A stretch of 64,000 bases of DNA from Paenibacillus sp. FSL H8-0537 (GCF_038051995.1 NZ_CP150290.1:4516001-4580000), one strand, 5' to 3'; positions 1 through 9,928 are shown, counted from the stretch's first letter. The notes: generated from the letters alone by a model not told the origin. Translations and numbers: made by a program.

Positions 1-740
1 TCTTTGAATTCCGGCTGCGTCAGCATGTTCGTCGTTCCACTTAGGAACAGGCGATGATCGTTATCAGGCTGCAGCGCCTGATCCAGTACGCTCAGCACTT
101 CCTCGCAATGATCGACGTAACGCTCAAGCTCCTGACCGACCTCCAGATAAAGCTTGGATTTCAAGCGGACTAACGGAATGCCGACAAGCTTCGTATTCAA
201 AATATGAACGACCTTCTCCAGCTCCTCCATCTTCACCTCAGACGGCAGCGTAATCGTGCGATTCTCGACGCGCCCTGTATTGGTGACAATGATGGCGACC
301 GCAGAACGCTCATCCAGCGGCACGAGGCTGAAATGCTTCAGCGATGTATTGAACAGCTCCGGGCCCAGCAAAATCGACGTGTAGTTCGTCAGGCTGGACA
401 ATATCGATGCTGCATGCTGAATAGCCTGCTCCATCTGGCTCATCTGCTCGCTGAAAAAAGAACGAACCTTCGTCATATCGGCATCGTTCAATTCTTCCAT
501 CCGCATCAGATGATCGACGTAATAGCGATAGCCTTTAGTAGAAGGAATCCGACCTGCCGACGTATGTGGCTGCTCCAGAAAACCAAGCTCCTCCAAATCC
601 GCCATTTCATTACGAATGGTAGCTGGGCTGAAGCCAACATCACCGCGCTTAGAAATACTGCGTGAACCGACCGGCTCGGCCGAGCGGATATAATCATCTA
701 CGATAGCTGTTAAAATCATTCGCTGTCTATCCGTCAACAT
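1..740 (-). CDS. hrcA: Heat-inducible transcription repressor HrcA (3' end beyond window)
   Basis: HrcA represses class I heat-shock genes by binding CIRCE. About 246 residues are visible; the C-terminus lies left of the window. The N-terminus (LTDRQRMILTAIVDDYI, then EPVGSRSISKR and SPATIRNEMADLEELGFL) is the family winged helix, followed by TSAGRIPSTKGYRYYVD and the start of the GAF-like domain. ATG at 740 is preferred over the in-frame ATG at 746 because GGAGGG then lies 7 bases upstream and the protein begins MLTDRQ like known HrcA. A CIRCE element and a promoter lie just upstream, so it is probably autoregulated and first gene of a hrcA-grpE-dnaK-type operon that would continue leftward (inferred). 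Confidence 0.96.
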   Translation of the reverse strand, partial: MLTDRQRMILTAIVDDYIRSAEPVGSRSISKRGDVGFSPATIRNEMADLEELGFLEQPHTSAGRIPSTKGYRYYVDHLMRMEELNDADMTKVRSFFSEQMSQMEQAIQHAASILSSLTNYTSILLGPELFNTSLKHFSLVPLDERSAVAIIVTNTGRVENRTITLPSEVKMEELEKVVHILNTKLVGIPLVRLKSKLYLEVGQELERYVDHCEEVLSVLDQALQPDNDHRLFLSGTTNMLTQPEFK

Positions 741-771
741 GCGCATTCCCTCCAAGTCATCGGCTTTGTCA

Positions 772-798
772 TTAGCACTCGTCTTGATTGAGTGCTAA
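772..798. promoter_or_regulatory. CIRCE operator
   Basis: Perfect inverted repeat TTAGCACTC-N9-GAGTGCTAA. This is the classical HrcA operator. It lies 31 bases upstream of the hrcA start and immediately downstream of the predicted -10, where bound HrcA would block transcription. Confidence 0.97.
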
Positions 799-809
799 TC
801 GTTAATACA

Positions 810-839
810 AAAATACCAAACCCGCTTGAGCATTGTCAA
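810..839 (-). promoter_or_regulatory. Sigma-A type promoter of hrcA
   Basis: On the minus strand a perfect -35 TTGACA (834-839) is followed after 18 bases by TATTTT (810-815), or after 17 by GTATTT. The predicted transcript start falls just before CIRCE. The promoter is embedded in the 811-857 inverted repeat. Confidence 0.65.
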
Positions 840-857
840 GTGAGTTTGGCATTTTTA
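811..857. terminator. Hairpin with flanking A and T runs overlapping the hrcA promoter
   Basis: AAATACCAAACCCGCTTGA pairs with TCAAGTGAGTTTGGCATTT (three mismatches) around a short GCATTG loop, with A-rich and T-rich flanks. It looks like a bidirectional terminator that could insulate hrcA from upstream transcription, yet it contains the hrcA -35 element. Confidence 0.5.
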
Positions 858-1095
858 GTTAGCCTATTTTATTTTCAGCCACTTGTTAACACTAAGTATC
901 CATCTATTGATACGTTAAAAAAAGGATTACTTAGTCACTTTTATAATCAATACCTTTGCATTGTCCCAATCACCGTAGTTAGGTACCAAAGTTAATTCTA
1001 CTGTACCTGCCGCAGTTCCCACTACACTATTATCTGTTAGGATGTGTATGCAAACGAGAGCCCCTGCTGCTCCCTGCTTAGTGCGTATTCGGATT

Positions 1096-1380
1096 CCTTT
1101 TTTGTGGACTGAGGTTCCGCTATTCTGGATTTCGCTCCCATTTCGGGCCTTAAGCGGACAGGAGATCCGCTATTGCCTTCATAATCCTCTCAAAATGACG
1201 ATGGGCAGCGCATTAGCGGCTCCTGAGTCCGCAACCTTTGCCAAAACCTGCGATTCAGTTGAAATAGCGACTGCTGTGTCCTCCAAATCTATGTTTGTGT
1301 CTTCGCGAAGGGAGCAAACCCCTAAAACGAGCAGCAATAAGCTGCCTTTTGGTAAGTAGGTTCATATTATTCACATTTAT
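1096..1380. repeat. Interspersed intergenic repeat, copy A (GCGGA/TCCGC hairpin type)
   Basis: This stretch is colinear with 12784-13052. Shared blocks include CCTTAAGCGGACAGGA, CATTAGCGGCTCCTGAGTCC and the trailing GCCTTTyGGTAmGTA-type block. It contains short hairpins of the form GCGGA-N6..8-TCCGC. The gap 858-1500 has no convincing gene; ORFs here lack ribosome sites and follow the repeat. Confidence 0.75.
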
Positions 1381-1502
1381 GAGTTGTGCCATTCCCGGTA
1401 GTAGATGGAAGGCCTTTGAACACTGGCTTCCATCGGAATCCAACTCGCTTGCGTTTGCATACACGTCCTAGTTCCTTCATAACTCGTAAAAAAACCCGAT
1501 AA

Positions 1503-1537
1503 AAAAAGAATATTCCCATTTTGGAAATATTCTTTTT
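1503..1537 (-). terminator. Rho-independent terminator of the acetyltransferase gene
   Basis: Near-perfect 15-bp stem: AAAAAGAATATTCCC and GGAAATATTCTTTTT around ATTTT. It ends in a T run on the minus strand, 42 bases after the stop codon at 1579. Confidence 0.88.
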
Positions 1538-1578
1538 CATCAGGCTTGCATGAAAGCATTAATATGATTTAAAAACCT

Positions 1579-2058
1579 TTACTCCAGCACTTTCAAAACG
1601 GCAATTTCATCGCAAGCATTCTGCTTCGGACAGTTGACGCAATCGGTCCATACCTTTTCTGGAAAGATTTCTTTATCTACGACCGTAAACCCATTCCGCA
1701 GAAAAAAAGCGACCTCGTACGTCAGCGCCATTACCTTCGTAATGCCCTGTTCCTTCGCCGCAGCAAGCAAGCCGTCAACGAGCTTGCTGCCTATGCCCAG
1801 ACCCTTGTAGCCATCCGACATGCCAAGTGACCGGATCTCCACCAAATTATCGCCGAGCTTCGTCAGCGAGCCGCAGCCAACAACCTGGTCGCCTACTTCC
1901 GCTACAATAAAAGAATTTATCGAATACTCAAGCATATACCGGGTACGGGGCAGCATGATCCCTTTCTCTGCATAGCCTTGAATTAAATCAAACAATACGT
2001 CAACATCATCTTTGGTTGCTTTTCTGCACACTGCCTGCAAGCTGTCCATTAGTTTCAT
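1579..2058 (-). CDS. GNAT-family N-acetyltransferase (short ArgA-like)
   Basis: A 159-residue acetyl-CoA-dependent acyltransferase. The acetyl-CoA binding motif is seen as EIRSLGMSDGYKGLGIGSKL in the middle of the chain, followed by VAFFLRNGFTVV. The C-terminal DCVNCPKQNACDE cluster of three cysteines resembles small stand-alone glutamate acetyltransferases (S-ArgA type), but substrate is inferred only. The start at 2058 (MKLMDSLQ) is preferred to the longer frame from 2130 because GGGGGG-AGCAGC stands directly upstream. It is monocistronic, with its own terminator; hemW lies upstream on the same strand. Confidence 0.82.
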   Translation of the reverse strand: MKLMDSLQAVCRKATKDDVDVLFDLIQGYAEKGIMLPRTRYMLEYSINSFIVAEVGDQVVGCGSLTKLGDNLVEIRSLGMSDGYKGLGIGSKLVDGLLAAAKEQGITKVMALTYEVAFFLRNGFTVVDKEIFPEKVWTDCVNCPKQNACDEIAVLKVLE

Positions 2059-2192
2059 GCTGCTCCCCCCATCCGGTGCTTGTTTCATCACCCTATTCAT
2101 ATCATTGAATAAATATACAACATCACGCATGTTTTCTCAATAGGCAATTTAAAAAACGCTTCATATAAATTTTCAAAACTGCCCAGCTCCAG

Positions 2193-3362
2193 CTAAACTT
2201 CCAAACCAATAAACGAACCAAACACTTCGTTGCCGAGCAACACGCCTTTATCCGTCAGCCGATAGCCTGCGCCACGCTCATCCTCCAGACGCTCCATCAA
2301 GCCGTCATTCAAATGCTTGTCAATAATCGGGCCAAAATAGCTGCCGAGCATCTTCCCGTCAAACTGGCGGGTAAAATCAGCTGTACGAATGCCATCCAGC
2401 AGACGCAGGCCAACCATCATAAAGTCCTCCATCGCCTCAAGCTCGGAAATCGTCTCCGCATCAAGCCGAGGCAAGCGCGACAGCGTAGCGTCAATATAAG
2501 GCTGTACCCCCTTGATATTAACATGGCGCTCGCGATTTGCGTACCCATGGGCACCGGCTCCAAGACCATAATAAGGCTCATTGCGCCAGTACGTTGAATT
2601 ATGCTTGCTTTCATAGCCGGGGCGGGCAAAATTACTTATTTCATAGTGCTGATAGCCGCCAGCCTTAAGCTGCTCAATTAGCAGCAAATACATATTTAAA
2701 TCCTCATCCTCTGTCGGCAGCGGTAGCTCATTGCGCTCATACAGCTTGTGGAACAGCGTGTTTTCCTCCACTTTAAGGCTGTACAGCGAATAATGCGGCA
2801 GCTCAAGCGCAAGCGCCTTCTGCACGCTGTCCGCGAGCAGCTCAACCGTCTGCCCTGGCAGGCCAAACATCAGGTCGATCGACAAATTCGTAAATCCTGC
2901 GGCTCTAGCGTTCTCCAGGCTGCGATACACATCCTCCACATTGTGAATGCGCCCAATACGCTCCAGCAGCGTATTATTAAACGATTGCACGCCAAAACTG
3001 ATCCGGTTCACCCCACCAGCATACATCGCCGCCAGCTTATCAGCATCCGTCGTGCCCGGATTTGCCTCCATCGAAAACTCGACATCTGGAGACAGCGGAA
3101 AATGCTTGCGAACAGCTGCGAGAAATCGCTCCATCTGCGGCGGTGTAAGCACCGTCGGCGTACCTCCGCCTACGAATACCGTATCGATTTGCTCAGGCGG
3201 CAGCACGCTGATTGTCCGCTCCATTTCGCGCTCCAGCGCATCCAAATAATCGTCCACCGGCTGTCCTTTCAGCACATAGGACGTAAAATCGCAGTAATGG
3301 CACTTATTCGTACAAAAAGGGATATGAATATAAAGCGCCCGCGGCGCGTAATGAATCGTCAT
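2193..3362 (-). CDS. hemW: Radical SAM heme chaperone HemW (coproporphyrinogen III oxidase-like)
   Basis: 389 residues. The radical SAM cluster motif is C17-x3-C21-x2-C24, with the GGGTP SAM-binding motif at 65-69 and the C-terminal HemN_C region (YEISNFARPGYESKHNSTYW, then GLGAGAHGY). The C-x3-C-x2-C spacing without the extra cysteine of true HemN is typical of HemW, which delivers heme to target proteins rather than oxidising coproporphyrinogen. It follows lepA on the same strand with a terminator between; the lepA-hemW-hrcA order is conserved in Bacilli. The ribosome site (GCAGGT) is weak. Confidence 0.93.
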   Translation of the reverse strand: MTIHYAPRALYIHIPFCTNKCHYCDFTSYVLKGQPVDDYLDALEREMERTISVLPPEQIDTVFVGGGTPTVLTPPQMERFLAAVRKHFPLSPDVEFSMEANPGTTDADKLAAMYAGGVNRISFGVQSFNNTLLERIGRIHNVEDVYRSLENARAAGFTNLSIDLMFGLPGQTVELLADSVQKALALELPHYSLYSLKVEENTLFHKLYERNELPLPTEDEDLNMYLLLIEQLKAGGYQHYEISNFARPGYESKHNSTYWRNEPYYGLGAGAHGYANRERHVNIKGVQPYIDATLSRLPRLDAETISELEAMEDFMMVGLRLLDGIRTADFTRQFDGKMLGSYFGPIIDKHLNDGLMERLEDERGAGYRLTDKGVLLGNEVFGSFIGLEV

Positions 3363-3446
3363 GCTGTATACCTGCTTTCCTGTGGCAAGCTCTCTTCAAG
3401 CGCCAGTCCGTCATAGTGCGGCCGGCTTCTTGCCTCTCTCATGATA

Positions 3447-3473
3447 AAAAGGAGAGCCTCCGGCTCTCCTTCT
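3447..3473 (-). terminator. Terminator after lepA
   Basis: GGAGAGCC-TCC-GGCTCTCC hairpin just after the lepA stop, with a run of T on the minus strand (AAAAA on plus at 3446-3450). Confidence 0.85.
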
Positions 3474-3477
3474 CCCT

Positions 3478-5295
3478 CTAGCTTTCGTCGATCTTGAGCA
3501 CAGCCATGAACGCTTCCTGCGGCACCTCAACGCTGCCGACCTGCTTCATGCGCTTCTTGCCTTCTTTTTGCTTCTCAAGCAGCTTGCGCTTCCGGCTAAT
3601 GTCACCGCCGTAACATTTGGCAAGTACGTTTTTACGCATCGCCTTAACGGTCTCACGAGCAATAACCTTGGTGCCAATCGATGCCTGTATCGGAACCTCG
3701 AACATTTGACGCGGGATAAGCTCCTTCATCTTCTGGCAAATAATCCGTCCACGGAAGAACGCCCGGTCGCGGTGAACGATGACGGACAGCGCATCGACCT
3801 GCTCGCTGTTCAACATAATATCCATCTTCACAAGATTGGACTTCCGATAGCCGGACACTTCATAGTCGAACGAAGCATAACCCTTCGTGCTTGATTTCAA
3901 CTGGTCGAAGAAATCATATACAATTTCCGAAAGCGGAATTTCATACGTAATCGTGACGCGGTTCGTATCCAAATATTCCATATTAACGAATTCGCCGCGT
4001 TTATTCTGGCACAGCTCCATAATCGCGCCGACATAATCATTCGGTACGATAATGCCTGCTTTAACATAAGGCTCCTCGATAAAATCAAGCTTGCCCTGCT
4101 CTGGCAGGTTGGACGGATTGTCGATGCTCATGACCGTTCCATCCGTCAGCGTCACCTGATAAATAACGCTTGGCGCCGTCGTAATAAGCGGAATGTTGAA
4201 CTCGCGTTCAATACGCTCCTGAATAATTTCCATATGCAGGAGTCCCAGGAACCCGCAGCGGAAGCCGAAGCCTAATGCTGTCGACGTTTCCGGCTCGTAG
4301 CGCAGCGAAGCATCATTCAGCTCCAGCTTCTCAAGCGCTTCGCGCAGATCGTTATAATCCTGTGTTTCGATCGGATAAAGTCCGCAAAATACCATCGGAT
4401 TAATTCGGCGGTAGCCCGGAAGTGCTTCCGGTGCTGGACGCTTCGCATCGGTTACGGTATCACCGACACGCGTGTCTTTTACATTTTTGATGCCAGCAAC
4501 GACAAAACCTACGTCACCAACAGCCAGCTCGTCCACAATGCCCATACGCGGCATGAACGCTCCAACCTCAATAACCTCAAATTCAGCACCAGTCGCCATA
4601 AAACGAATTTTCTTGCCCGCTTTAATGCTGCCGTCCATAACTCGGACGTAAACGATAACGCCTTTGTATGCATCGTAGTGAGAGTCAAAAATCAGTGCCT
4701 TAAGCGGCATATCAGGATCTCCTGTAGGAGCTGGAACCTTTGCAACGACCTGCTCCAAAATCTCCTTAATGCCAATGCCTGCCTTCGCCGAAGCATGAAC
4801 CGCCTCGCTTGCATCCAGCCCGATAACATCTTCAATCTCCTGCTTGACGCGATCTGGCTCTGCGCTTGGCAAGTCGATTTTATTAATGACCGGAAGAATT
4901 TCGAGGTTGTTGTCGAGTGCCAAATAAACATTGGCAAGCGTCTGCGCCTCAATCCCTTGCGCAGCGTCTACAACGAGCAGCGCGCCTTCGCAAGCAGCAA
5001 GGCTGCGGGAAACTTCATATGTAAAATCGACGTGTCCAGGCGTATCAATCAAATTGAGCAAATATTCCACACCGTCATCAGCCTTATAGGTCAGACGAAC
5101 AGCCTGCAGCTTAATTGTAATTCCGCGCTCCCGCTCCAAATCCATTTGGTCCAGCACTTGAGCTTGCATTTCTCGCGAAGAAAGCGCTCCTGTGTATTCC
5201 AAAATGCGATCCGCAAGCGTAGACTTCCCGTGGTCAATATGCGCGATAATCGAGAAGTTTCTAATTTTCTTTTGTCGGTCACGTACGTCAGCCAT
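3478..5295 (-). CDS. lepA: Elongation factor 4 (LepA), back-translocating ribosomal GTPase
   Basis: 605 residues from the start MADVRDRQ. Motifs seen: P-loop AHIDHGKST (18-26), [19 protein letters not shown], then EF-G-like domains and the LepA-specific C-terminal domain ending with [23 protein letters not shown]. LepA binds ribosomes and helps recover stalled or mispositioned ones. The start at 5295 fits the family N-terminus and has GGGGG six bases upstream; the longer frame from 5313 only adds MVWGLG. It lies downstream of a yqxA-like gene and spoIIP, as in Bacillus. Confidence 0.97.
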   Translation of the reverse strand: MADVRDRQKKIRNFSIIAHIDHGKSTLADRILEYTGALSSREMQAQVLDQMDLERERGITIKLQAVRLTYKADDGVEYLLNLIDTPGHVDFTYEVSRSLAACEGALLVVDAAQGIEAQTLANVYLALDNNLEILPVINKIDLPSAEPDRVKQEIEDVIGLDASEAVHASAKAGIGIKEILEQVVAKVPAPTGDPDMPLKALIFDSHYDAYKGVIVYVRVMDGSIKAGKKIRFMATGAEFEVIEVGAFMPRMGIVDELAVGDVGFVVAGIKNVKDTRVGDTVTDAKRPAPEALPGYRRINPMVFCGLYPIETQDYNDLREALEKLELNDASLRYEPETSTALGFGFRCGFLGLLHMEIIQERIEREFNIPLITTAPSVIYQVTLTDGTVMSIDNPSNLPEQGKLDFIEEPYVKAGIIVPNDYVGAIMELCQNKRGEFVNMEYLDTNRVTITYEIPLSEIVYDFFDQLKSSTKGYASFDYEVSGYRKSNLVKMDIMLNSEQVDALSVIVHRDRAFFRGRIICQKMKELIPRQMFEVPIQASIGTKVIARETVKAMRKNVLAKCYGGDISRKRKLLEKQKEGKKRMKQVGSVEVPQEAFMAVLKIDES

Positions 5296-5399
5296 GCCTA
5301 ACCCCCACACCATCCATTATTGCTAATCATTCTTTCCATTATATCAGCAATGGAGAGCGCCAGCAATGCGGTTGCCGAAATTCCGGCAGAGCACCTTTG

Positions 5400-5855
5400 T
5401 TATTTCGTCACCTTTTCAAACAAATCCACAATAAACTCCATGCTTCCGGTCGAAAAAGATTGCAGCAAGCCTGCCGTGCCATCAGCCAGCTTATTGACCG
5501 AAGGCTCCTGATTTTCATAGGGCATGCCCGGCAGCCGGTCGCCATAGAGCGCATTTTGCTCGGCAAGCTCCCGCACCTCTGCCAGCTCCCTCTCAAGCTC
5601 GGATATTTTGCGCGAAGCGGCATCCGACATGCCGGCAATCGACTGTGTTTCAGGTACAGCTGTTCCGCTGACTCCCGTTTCCGCACCTTGCCTAATGATT
5701 GCATCTGCCGGCATGACAGAGGACGCTCCGGTCTCCTCAATCGGCCCATAAATCCGTTCAATGCCCGAGGAGGACATTTCTATGCCATACAAGATAACAA
5801 AAACGAGTACCCCGCCGATGATCGCCCATTTAAACGCATCACGCCGCTTTCTCAT
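5400..5855 (-). CDS. Membrane-anchored small protein in the yqxA position
   Basis: 151 residues: basic N-terminus, one membrane segment (about residues 10-25), then a likely extracytoplasmic part with a helical, charged stretch (SRKISELERELAEVRELAEQ). I do not recognise a catalytic motif. Its place between spoIIP and lepA is that of yqxA (DUF3679) in Bacillus, and the short N-terminal membrane anchor is compatible, so homology is suspected from position rather than shown. The start is 34 bases after the spoIIP stop, so co-transcription is likely. The function is unknown. Confidence 0.75.
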   Translation of the reverse strand: MRKRRDAFKWAIIGGVLVFVILYGIEMSSSGIERIYGPIEETGASSVMPADAIIRQGAETGVSGTAVPETQSIAGMSDAASRKISELERELAEVRELAEQNALYGDRLPGMPYENQEPSVNKLADGTAGLLQSFSTGSMEFIVDLFEKVTK

Positions 5856-5889
5856 ACCGACCCTATCCTTTCTGCACTAGATTCGCCAA

Positions 5890-7116
5890 TTAGCTTTGTG
5901 GAGCTGTAACCTTCTCATCCTGCCAATAAATATCCGCGATCACCTTAGCAAGCACATCTGCGGTGCGATACGACTCTACCAGCGTATTGTCTACACCGCC
6001 TACCTCGATCAGCACGCTGTCTGAGGCGAGTGATTGATTGTATTCCCCATTGCCTGTGGCAGCTGTTTTGCCCCATATTCCCCTTGAAATGCCCGGATAC
6101 TGCTTCTCCAGCGCTTCGTGAATTTTAGTAGCAAATGCCTCGTTTTCCTTCCAGTTCGGATTTTTATGGCCGATTATAAAATAAACCTGTGCATAGCTTT
6201 TGCCCTTAATCTCGGTCGTCGTATATTTGCGCTTCTGCGAATCGCGATGCAGATCGAATAATAATTTCAAATCCATGCTGCTCGCCAGCGCCTCTTTTAC
6301 CGTCTTCATAGAATATTTATAGGACAGCTCCCATTTGTAATTTTTCATGGCGGTCGGATAATCCGTTTCTGAATGCAAGGCGCCTACCCCGCGCTTCTCC
6401 AGCTGCTCTGCGAGCCGCTTGCCAACCAGCGTAATATTCGTTGTGCTGGAATTCGGGTCCTTGGCGCCATCCTTCAATTCCGGGTACCACGATTCCCGAT
6501 TATGGGAATGATAGATGAATGCGACCTTGGCTTCTCCCGTCGATGGCTTCGTATTTCCGCTGCCGCTTTGCCCTGGCTTGTCCGCTGGGTCAACAGCGCT
6601 TGGCGGCAGCGATGGCGGCGGCTCCACAATCGGCTGTTCGCCTGCTTGTCCTTCTTCGGCATGCGAAGGAATCGGCTCATTATCCTCAGGCCCAACGGCG
6701 GTATCGGTTCCGCTGCCTTTGCGAATGAGGAAGGAATCTCCGGCGTTCATGCCGGGAATGCCTGCCGCTAGCAGGCTTTTGGGCTGGGTAGGATTAATAT
6801 CCGTCATCAGCCTGACTAGAAAAGCGCTCACCTGCGGTACAGACAGATCGCCAGACTGGTTGCTGCCCTGATAGGCAGGCAGCTCCATTTCCAGCATATC
6901 CCCGAACAAACCGCTAGATACCGCCGCTGCAAAACCTTTCATCGAAGACACCGGCGCAGCCGATGCTTGACGATGGGCAACTGCCGCAATGCCTATAATG
7001 ACGAAAAAAATCATTGAACATAAAGAAAGAACAGCGAATGTTCTTCCTGTGACCAGCAATTGCCGAATTTTCCGGCTTCCATACGCCAAATCGAGCAGCA
7101 TGATTTTTCGTCTCAT
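5890..7116 (-). CDS. spoIIP: Stage II sporulation protein P (SpoIIP), cell-wall amidase/endopeptidase
   Basis: 408 residues. A membrane anchor is at about 27-47, a Pro/Ser-rich linker at about 145-195, then the SpoIIP domain. Candidate zinc/catalytic residues are in HSHNRESW (203-210), LLFDLHRD (H290) and LIEVGGVDN (E371), matching the known His-His-Glu set of the family. SpoIIP, together with SpoIID and SpoIIM, degrades septal peptidoglycan to drive engulfment of the forespore. GGGAGGT lies upstream of the ATG. It follows gpr, as in Bacillus, but with a 200-base gap holding the gpr terminator. Confidence 0.95.
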   Translation of the reverse strand: MRRKIMLLDLAYGSRKIRQLLVTGRTFAVLSLCSMIFFVIIGIAAVAHRQASAAPVSSMKGFAAAVSSGLFGDMLEMELPAYQGSNQSGDLSVPQVSAFLVRLMTDINPTQPKSLLAAGIPGMNAGDSFLIRKGSGTDTAVGPEDNEPIPSHAEEGQAGEQPIVEPPPSLPPSAVDPADKPGQSGSGNTKPSTGEAKVAFIYHSHNRESWYPELKDGAKDPNSSTTNITLVGKRLAEQLEKRGVGALHSETDYPTAMKNYKWELSYKYSMKTVKEALASSMDLKLLFDLHRDSQKRKYTTTEIKGKSYAQVYFIIGHKNPNWKENEAFATKIHEALEKQYPGISRGIWGKTAATGNGEYNQSLASDSVLIEVGGVDNTLVESYRTADVLAKVIADIYWQDEKVTAPQS

Positions 7117-7262
7117 CGTTTCGCTTACCTCCCGGTTCTGTGCTAGAGCTGTCCTGCTGCTATTAATCTATGAACGAGTAGGCATTAGTAGAACCGACTG
7201 CACCCGCATTTTTAATATATTGATCTGCTAGTTTTAGAGTGATAGCGGCATGCTTATATAAA

Positions 7263-7313
7263 AAAAGCCGCCATACCATGCCTCTGTGTTGAAAGGCATC
7301 ATATGGCGGCTTA
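7263..7313 (-). terminator. Terminator after gpr
   Basis: AAGCCGCCATA pairs with TATGGCGGCTT across a 27-base loop containing a second small stem (ATGCCT/AGGCAT). It is followed by a T run on the minus strand and ends 3 bases from the gpr stop. Confidence 0.85.
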
Positions 7314-7316
7314 CTT

Positions 7317-8318
7317 TTAATGGGTATAGGCAGCTACATTGTCGGTATCAACCGCATCATGCAGCGAAGCATTGAGCCCGCTCGCAATAATGTTGGCGAT
7401 GTCCTCGATAAATTGGTCAATCTCCTTCGGTGTTACGAGCAAATCATGGCCGAGCGGGTGAAGCACCTCTTTGACGAGCTGCAGCCGCTCCTGCTCCTCC
7501 AACTGGTTCATGATGCCAAATACCTGATTGCTGTCGCCCTTGTTCGTTTCAATGTGCTGACGCATTAGCTCCAGCGTATTATTCACAATTGTAGATGCAT
7601 ACACGACTGTCGGGACCCCGATGGCTATTACCGGAATTCCTAAAATCTCCTTCGTGAGTCCTTTGCGCTTATTGCCGATGCCAGAGCCGGGATGAATGCC
7701 GGTATCGGCAATTTGAATCGTCGTGTTCACCCTCTCCACCGCTTTGGAAGCAAGAGCATCAATAGCAATGATGACATCGGGCTTCGTCCGCTCGGCAATG
7801 CCTTGAATAATGTCGCTGGACTCAATGCCGGTAATGCCTAATACACCAGGCGCAATAGCACTAACCGCGCGATAGCCAGGCGCAACCTGGTCGGGCATCA
7901 GCTCAAAAAAGTGGCGGGTCACCATTACGTTCTCCACGACAATCGGGCCTAGTGCATCCGGCGTCACATTCCAGTTGCCAAGTCCGACAATGAGCACCCG
8001 TGCTGTCTTGCCAACTCCGATGCGTTCAAGAAAAATCTCAAAATGCTTGGCGAACATCGTCGCAACCCGGTTCTGCAGCTCCGTATCCTGTGTACGCAGT
8101 CCTGGAACCTCCAGTGTGACGTAGTGGCCCTGCATTTTGCCAATTGCCGCGGCCCCTTGCTCATTTTGGACATGAAGGCTTGTAATGACGATGCCATCCT
8201 CATCTTGGCGCTCGGAATGGATGCCCGGAATGACGCCGCCCGACTGCTCGGCCATTTCTTTTGCTTCCAGCGCCAAATCCGTTCGAACGTTGTAAGCTTG
8301 CAAATCAAGTTGTCCCAC
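7317..8318 (-). CDS. gpr: Spore germination protease GPR
   Basis: GPR degrades small acid-soluble spore proteins at germination. The core shows [52 protein letters not shown] and [16 protein letters not shown], all characteristic. I place the start at GTG 8318 ([16 protein letters not shown], 333 residues). It has AGAAGGG 6 bases upstream and matches the family N-terminus; the longer frame from ATG 8387 has no ribosome site and adds 23 residues. Divergent from rpsT. The protein would be made in the forespore as a zymogen (family knowledge). Confidence 0.94.
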   Translation of the reverse strand: MGQLDLQAYNVRTDLALEAKEMAEQSGGVIPGIHSERQDEDGIVITSLHVQNEQGAAAIGKMQGHYVTLEVPGLRTQDTELQNRVATMFAKHFEIFLERIGVGKTARVLIVGLGNWNVTPDALGPIVVENVMVTRHFFELMPDQVAPGYRAVSAIAPGVLGITGIESSDIIQGIAERTKPDVIIAIDALASKAVERVNTTIQIADTGIHPGSGIGNKRKGLTKEILGIPVIAIGVPTVVYASTIVNNTLELMRQHIETNKGDSNQVFGIMNQLEEQERLQLVKEVLHPLGHDLLVTPKEIDQFIEDIANIIASGLNASLHDAVDTDNVAAYTH

Positions 8319-8500
8319 CGCATACCCTTCTTCCTTGAAAAAATAAATGCTTTCTGCCATTAGTGTTCGCAAGCATTTGGTTTTCATGCGTGCTATTGCT
8401 TTTTGGGTATACGCATGGTAATATATTTTAAGTTGTGTTATCCAGAATTATAGCGTATGCTAAAGATTGCCTGTGCATATTTCGTAGGAGGTGAAACTCG

Positions 8501-8773
8501 ATGCCAAACATTAAATCCGCAATTAAACGCGTCAAAACGAGCGAAAAACGCCGCGCTTTGAACGCTTCCCAAAAATCCGCGCTTCGTACGGCTGTTAAAT
8601 CTGCTGACCAAGCTATCGCCGGCACTGATGTAGCTGTTGCTAAAACAGCTCTAATCGCTGCGACGAAAAAATTGGACAAGGCGGTTACTAAAGGCCTGAT
8701 TCATAAAAATGCGGCTGCCCGCAAAAAATCTCGTCTTGCTAAAAAGCTTAACGCTATTTCGGCGCAAGCTTAA
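8501..8773 (+). CDS. rpsT: Ribosomal protein S20
   Basis: 90-residue, very basic protein beginning [18 protein letters not shown] and ending with [18 protein letters not shown], the typical S20 termini. It binds 16S rRNA in the small subunit. A strong TAGGAGGTGAAA site precedes the ATG. It is transcribed divergently from gpr and convergently with holA, the same relative arrangement as in Bacillus. Confidence 0.97.
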   Translation: MPNIKSAIKRVKTSEKRRALNASQKSALRTAVKSADQAIAGTDVAVAKTALIAATKKLDKAVTKGLIHKNAAARKKSRLAKKLNAISAQA

Positions 8774-8788
8774 ACCGTCCTTGAACAT

Positions 8789-8833
8789 ACAAAAAAGCTG
8801 TCTTCCGGTTTTCCGGTTGACAGCTTTTTTGTG
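8789..8833. terminator. Bidirectional terminator between rpsT and holA
   Basis: AAAAAAGCTGTC and GACAGCTTTTTT form a 12-bp stem; the loop has a second small CCGG-containing palindrome. T runs on both strands serve both convergent genes. Confidence 0.92.
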
Positions 8834-8857
8834 TGTATATGATGTCGTCGCTGGCCT

Positions 8858-9895
8858 CTATGCCATCCGCTTTGGGGCGCCAAGCGATAATAAATAAAGC
8901 TCAAGGCCAAAGTTTTTATCCAATTGCCCCGTCTTCATCTTATAATCCAGATCAGCAATAGCGGATAGCAATGCCCCTAGCCGCGACGTTGAAAACTTCC
9001 GGCACTTCTCCGCAGCCAGCTTGACCGCATAAGGATGAAGTCCGAGCTGTCCGGCCATTTGCTGCGGCGAATAGCGATGCTGCTCCAGCTCTTTAATTTG
9101 CAGCATGATGCGCAGCTGCCGTGCAATCAGCGCCGCGATTTTTATCGGCTCCTCGCGTCTGATAAGCAATTGTCTATACAATCGCAGCGACCTGTCCACC
9201 TGCAATTCCGCAATTGCATCCACCAATGCGAATACATCCTCTTCCACAGTGGACACCGTCAGCAGCTCCACTTCCTCACGTCCAATCTGACCGCCAACAC
9301 CTGCGTGCAGACAGAGCTTGTCCACTTCTAGTGCCAGCTGCTGCATATGAGCTCCTACCCGTGACAGAAGCAGCTCAGCCGCCTCAGTATCCAGCGTGCG
9401 TTTCTGCTCAGCCGCCCGGCGGATGGCCCAGCCCTTCAACTCAGCTGCATCCAGCTCTTGAAAAGCAATGAGCGCATTGCGATCCTTCAGCTGCTTGACG
9501 AGCTTGCGCCGTTCATCCAGCTTCTCCGCGTGAATCAAAAACAGAATGACCGTTGTTTCTGAAGGATTCTCTATATATTGCTGCAAGCGGTCGGTGCGAT
9601 GGTCCAGCTTGCCCCCCTCTTTCCCGCCAGCCGCAAATACGACGGCATCCCTTACGATGACCAGCTTGCGTTCAACAAAGAAGGGCAGCGTCTCCGCTTC
9701 CAGTACAGCCTCATCCAGCACACTTTCTGCTGTATCGAATTTGACGATGCCCAGCTCCCGCTCATCAGCGGTGAACATCGCGTCCGCAAGCGTATCGGCA
9801 AACTGCTGAATTCGGTAACGGTCTTTGCCGAAAACGACGTATACAGGGCGAAATCGCTTGCCCTTAATTTCCTTCAATGCTTCTTTCCCATCCAA
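8858..9895 (-). CDS. holA: DNA polymerase III delta subunit
   Basis: 345 residues. The N-terminus RPVYVVFGKDRYRIQQFADTL and the segment TLPFFVERKLVIVRDA match the delta subunit, the clamp-loader wrench that opens the beta clamp. The C-terminal helical collar includes ARQLRIMLQIKELEQ, GLHPYAVKLAAEKCRKFS and LDYKMKTGQLD. The start is a TTG codon with GGGAGG 8 bases upstream. Homologous to Bacillus yqeN, and in the same location beside rpsT and the comE genes. Confidence 0.94.
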   Translation of the reverse strand: MDGKEALKEIKGKRFRPVYVVFGKDRYRIQQFADTLADAMFTADERELGIVKFDTAESVLDEAVLEAETLPFFVERKLVIVRDAVVFAAGGKEGGKLDHRTDRLQQYIENPSETTVILFLIHAEKLDERRKLVKQLKDRNALIAFQELDAAELKGWAIRRAAEQKRTLDTEAAELLLSRVGAHMQQLALEVDKLCLHAGVGGQIGREEVELLTVSTVEEDVFALVDAIAELQVDRSLRLYRQLLIRREEPIKIAALIARQLRIMLQIKELEQHRYSPQQMAGQLGLHPYAVKLAAEKCRKFSTSRLGALLSAIADLDYKMKTGQLDKNFGLELYLLSLGAPKRMA

Positions 9896-9928
9896 AGGTT
9901 ATTCCTCCCTACCTTCTCCTGTGAACGG

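Noticed and set aside
792..1359. ORFs of 67 and 105 codons in the gap right of hrcA
   Set aside because: They have no ribosome site and overlap the hairpin and interspersed repeat copy A.
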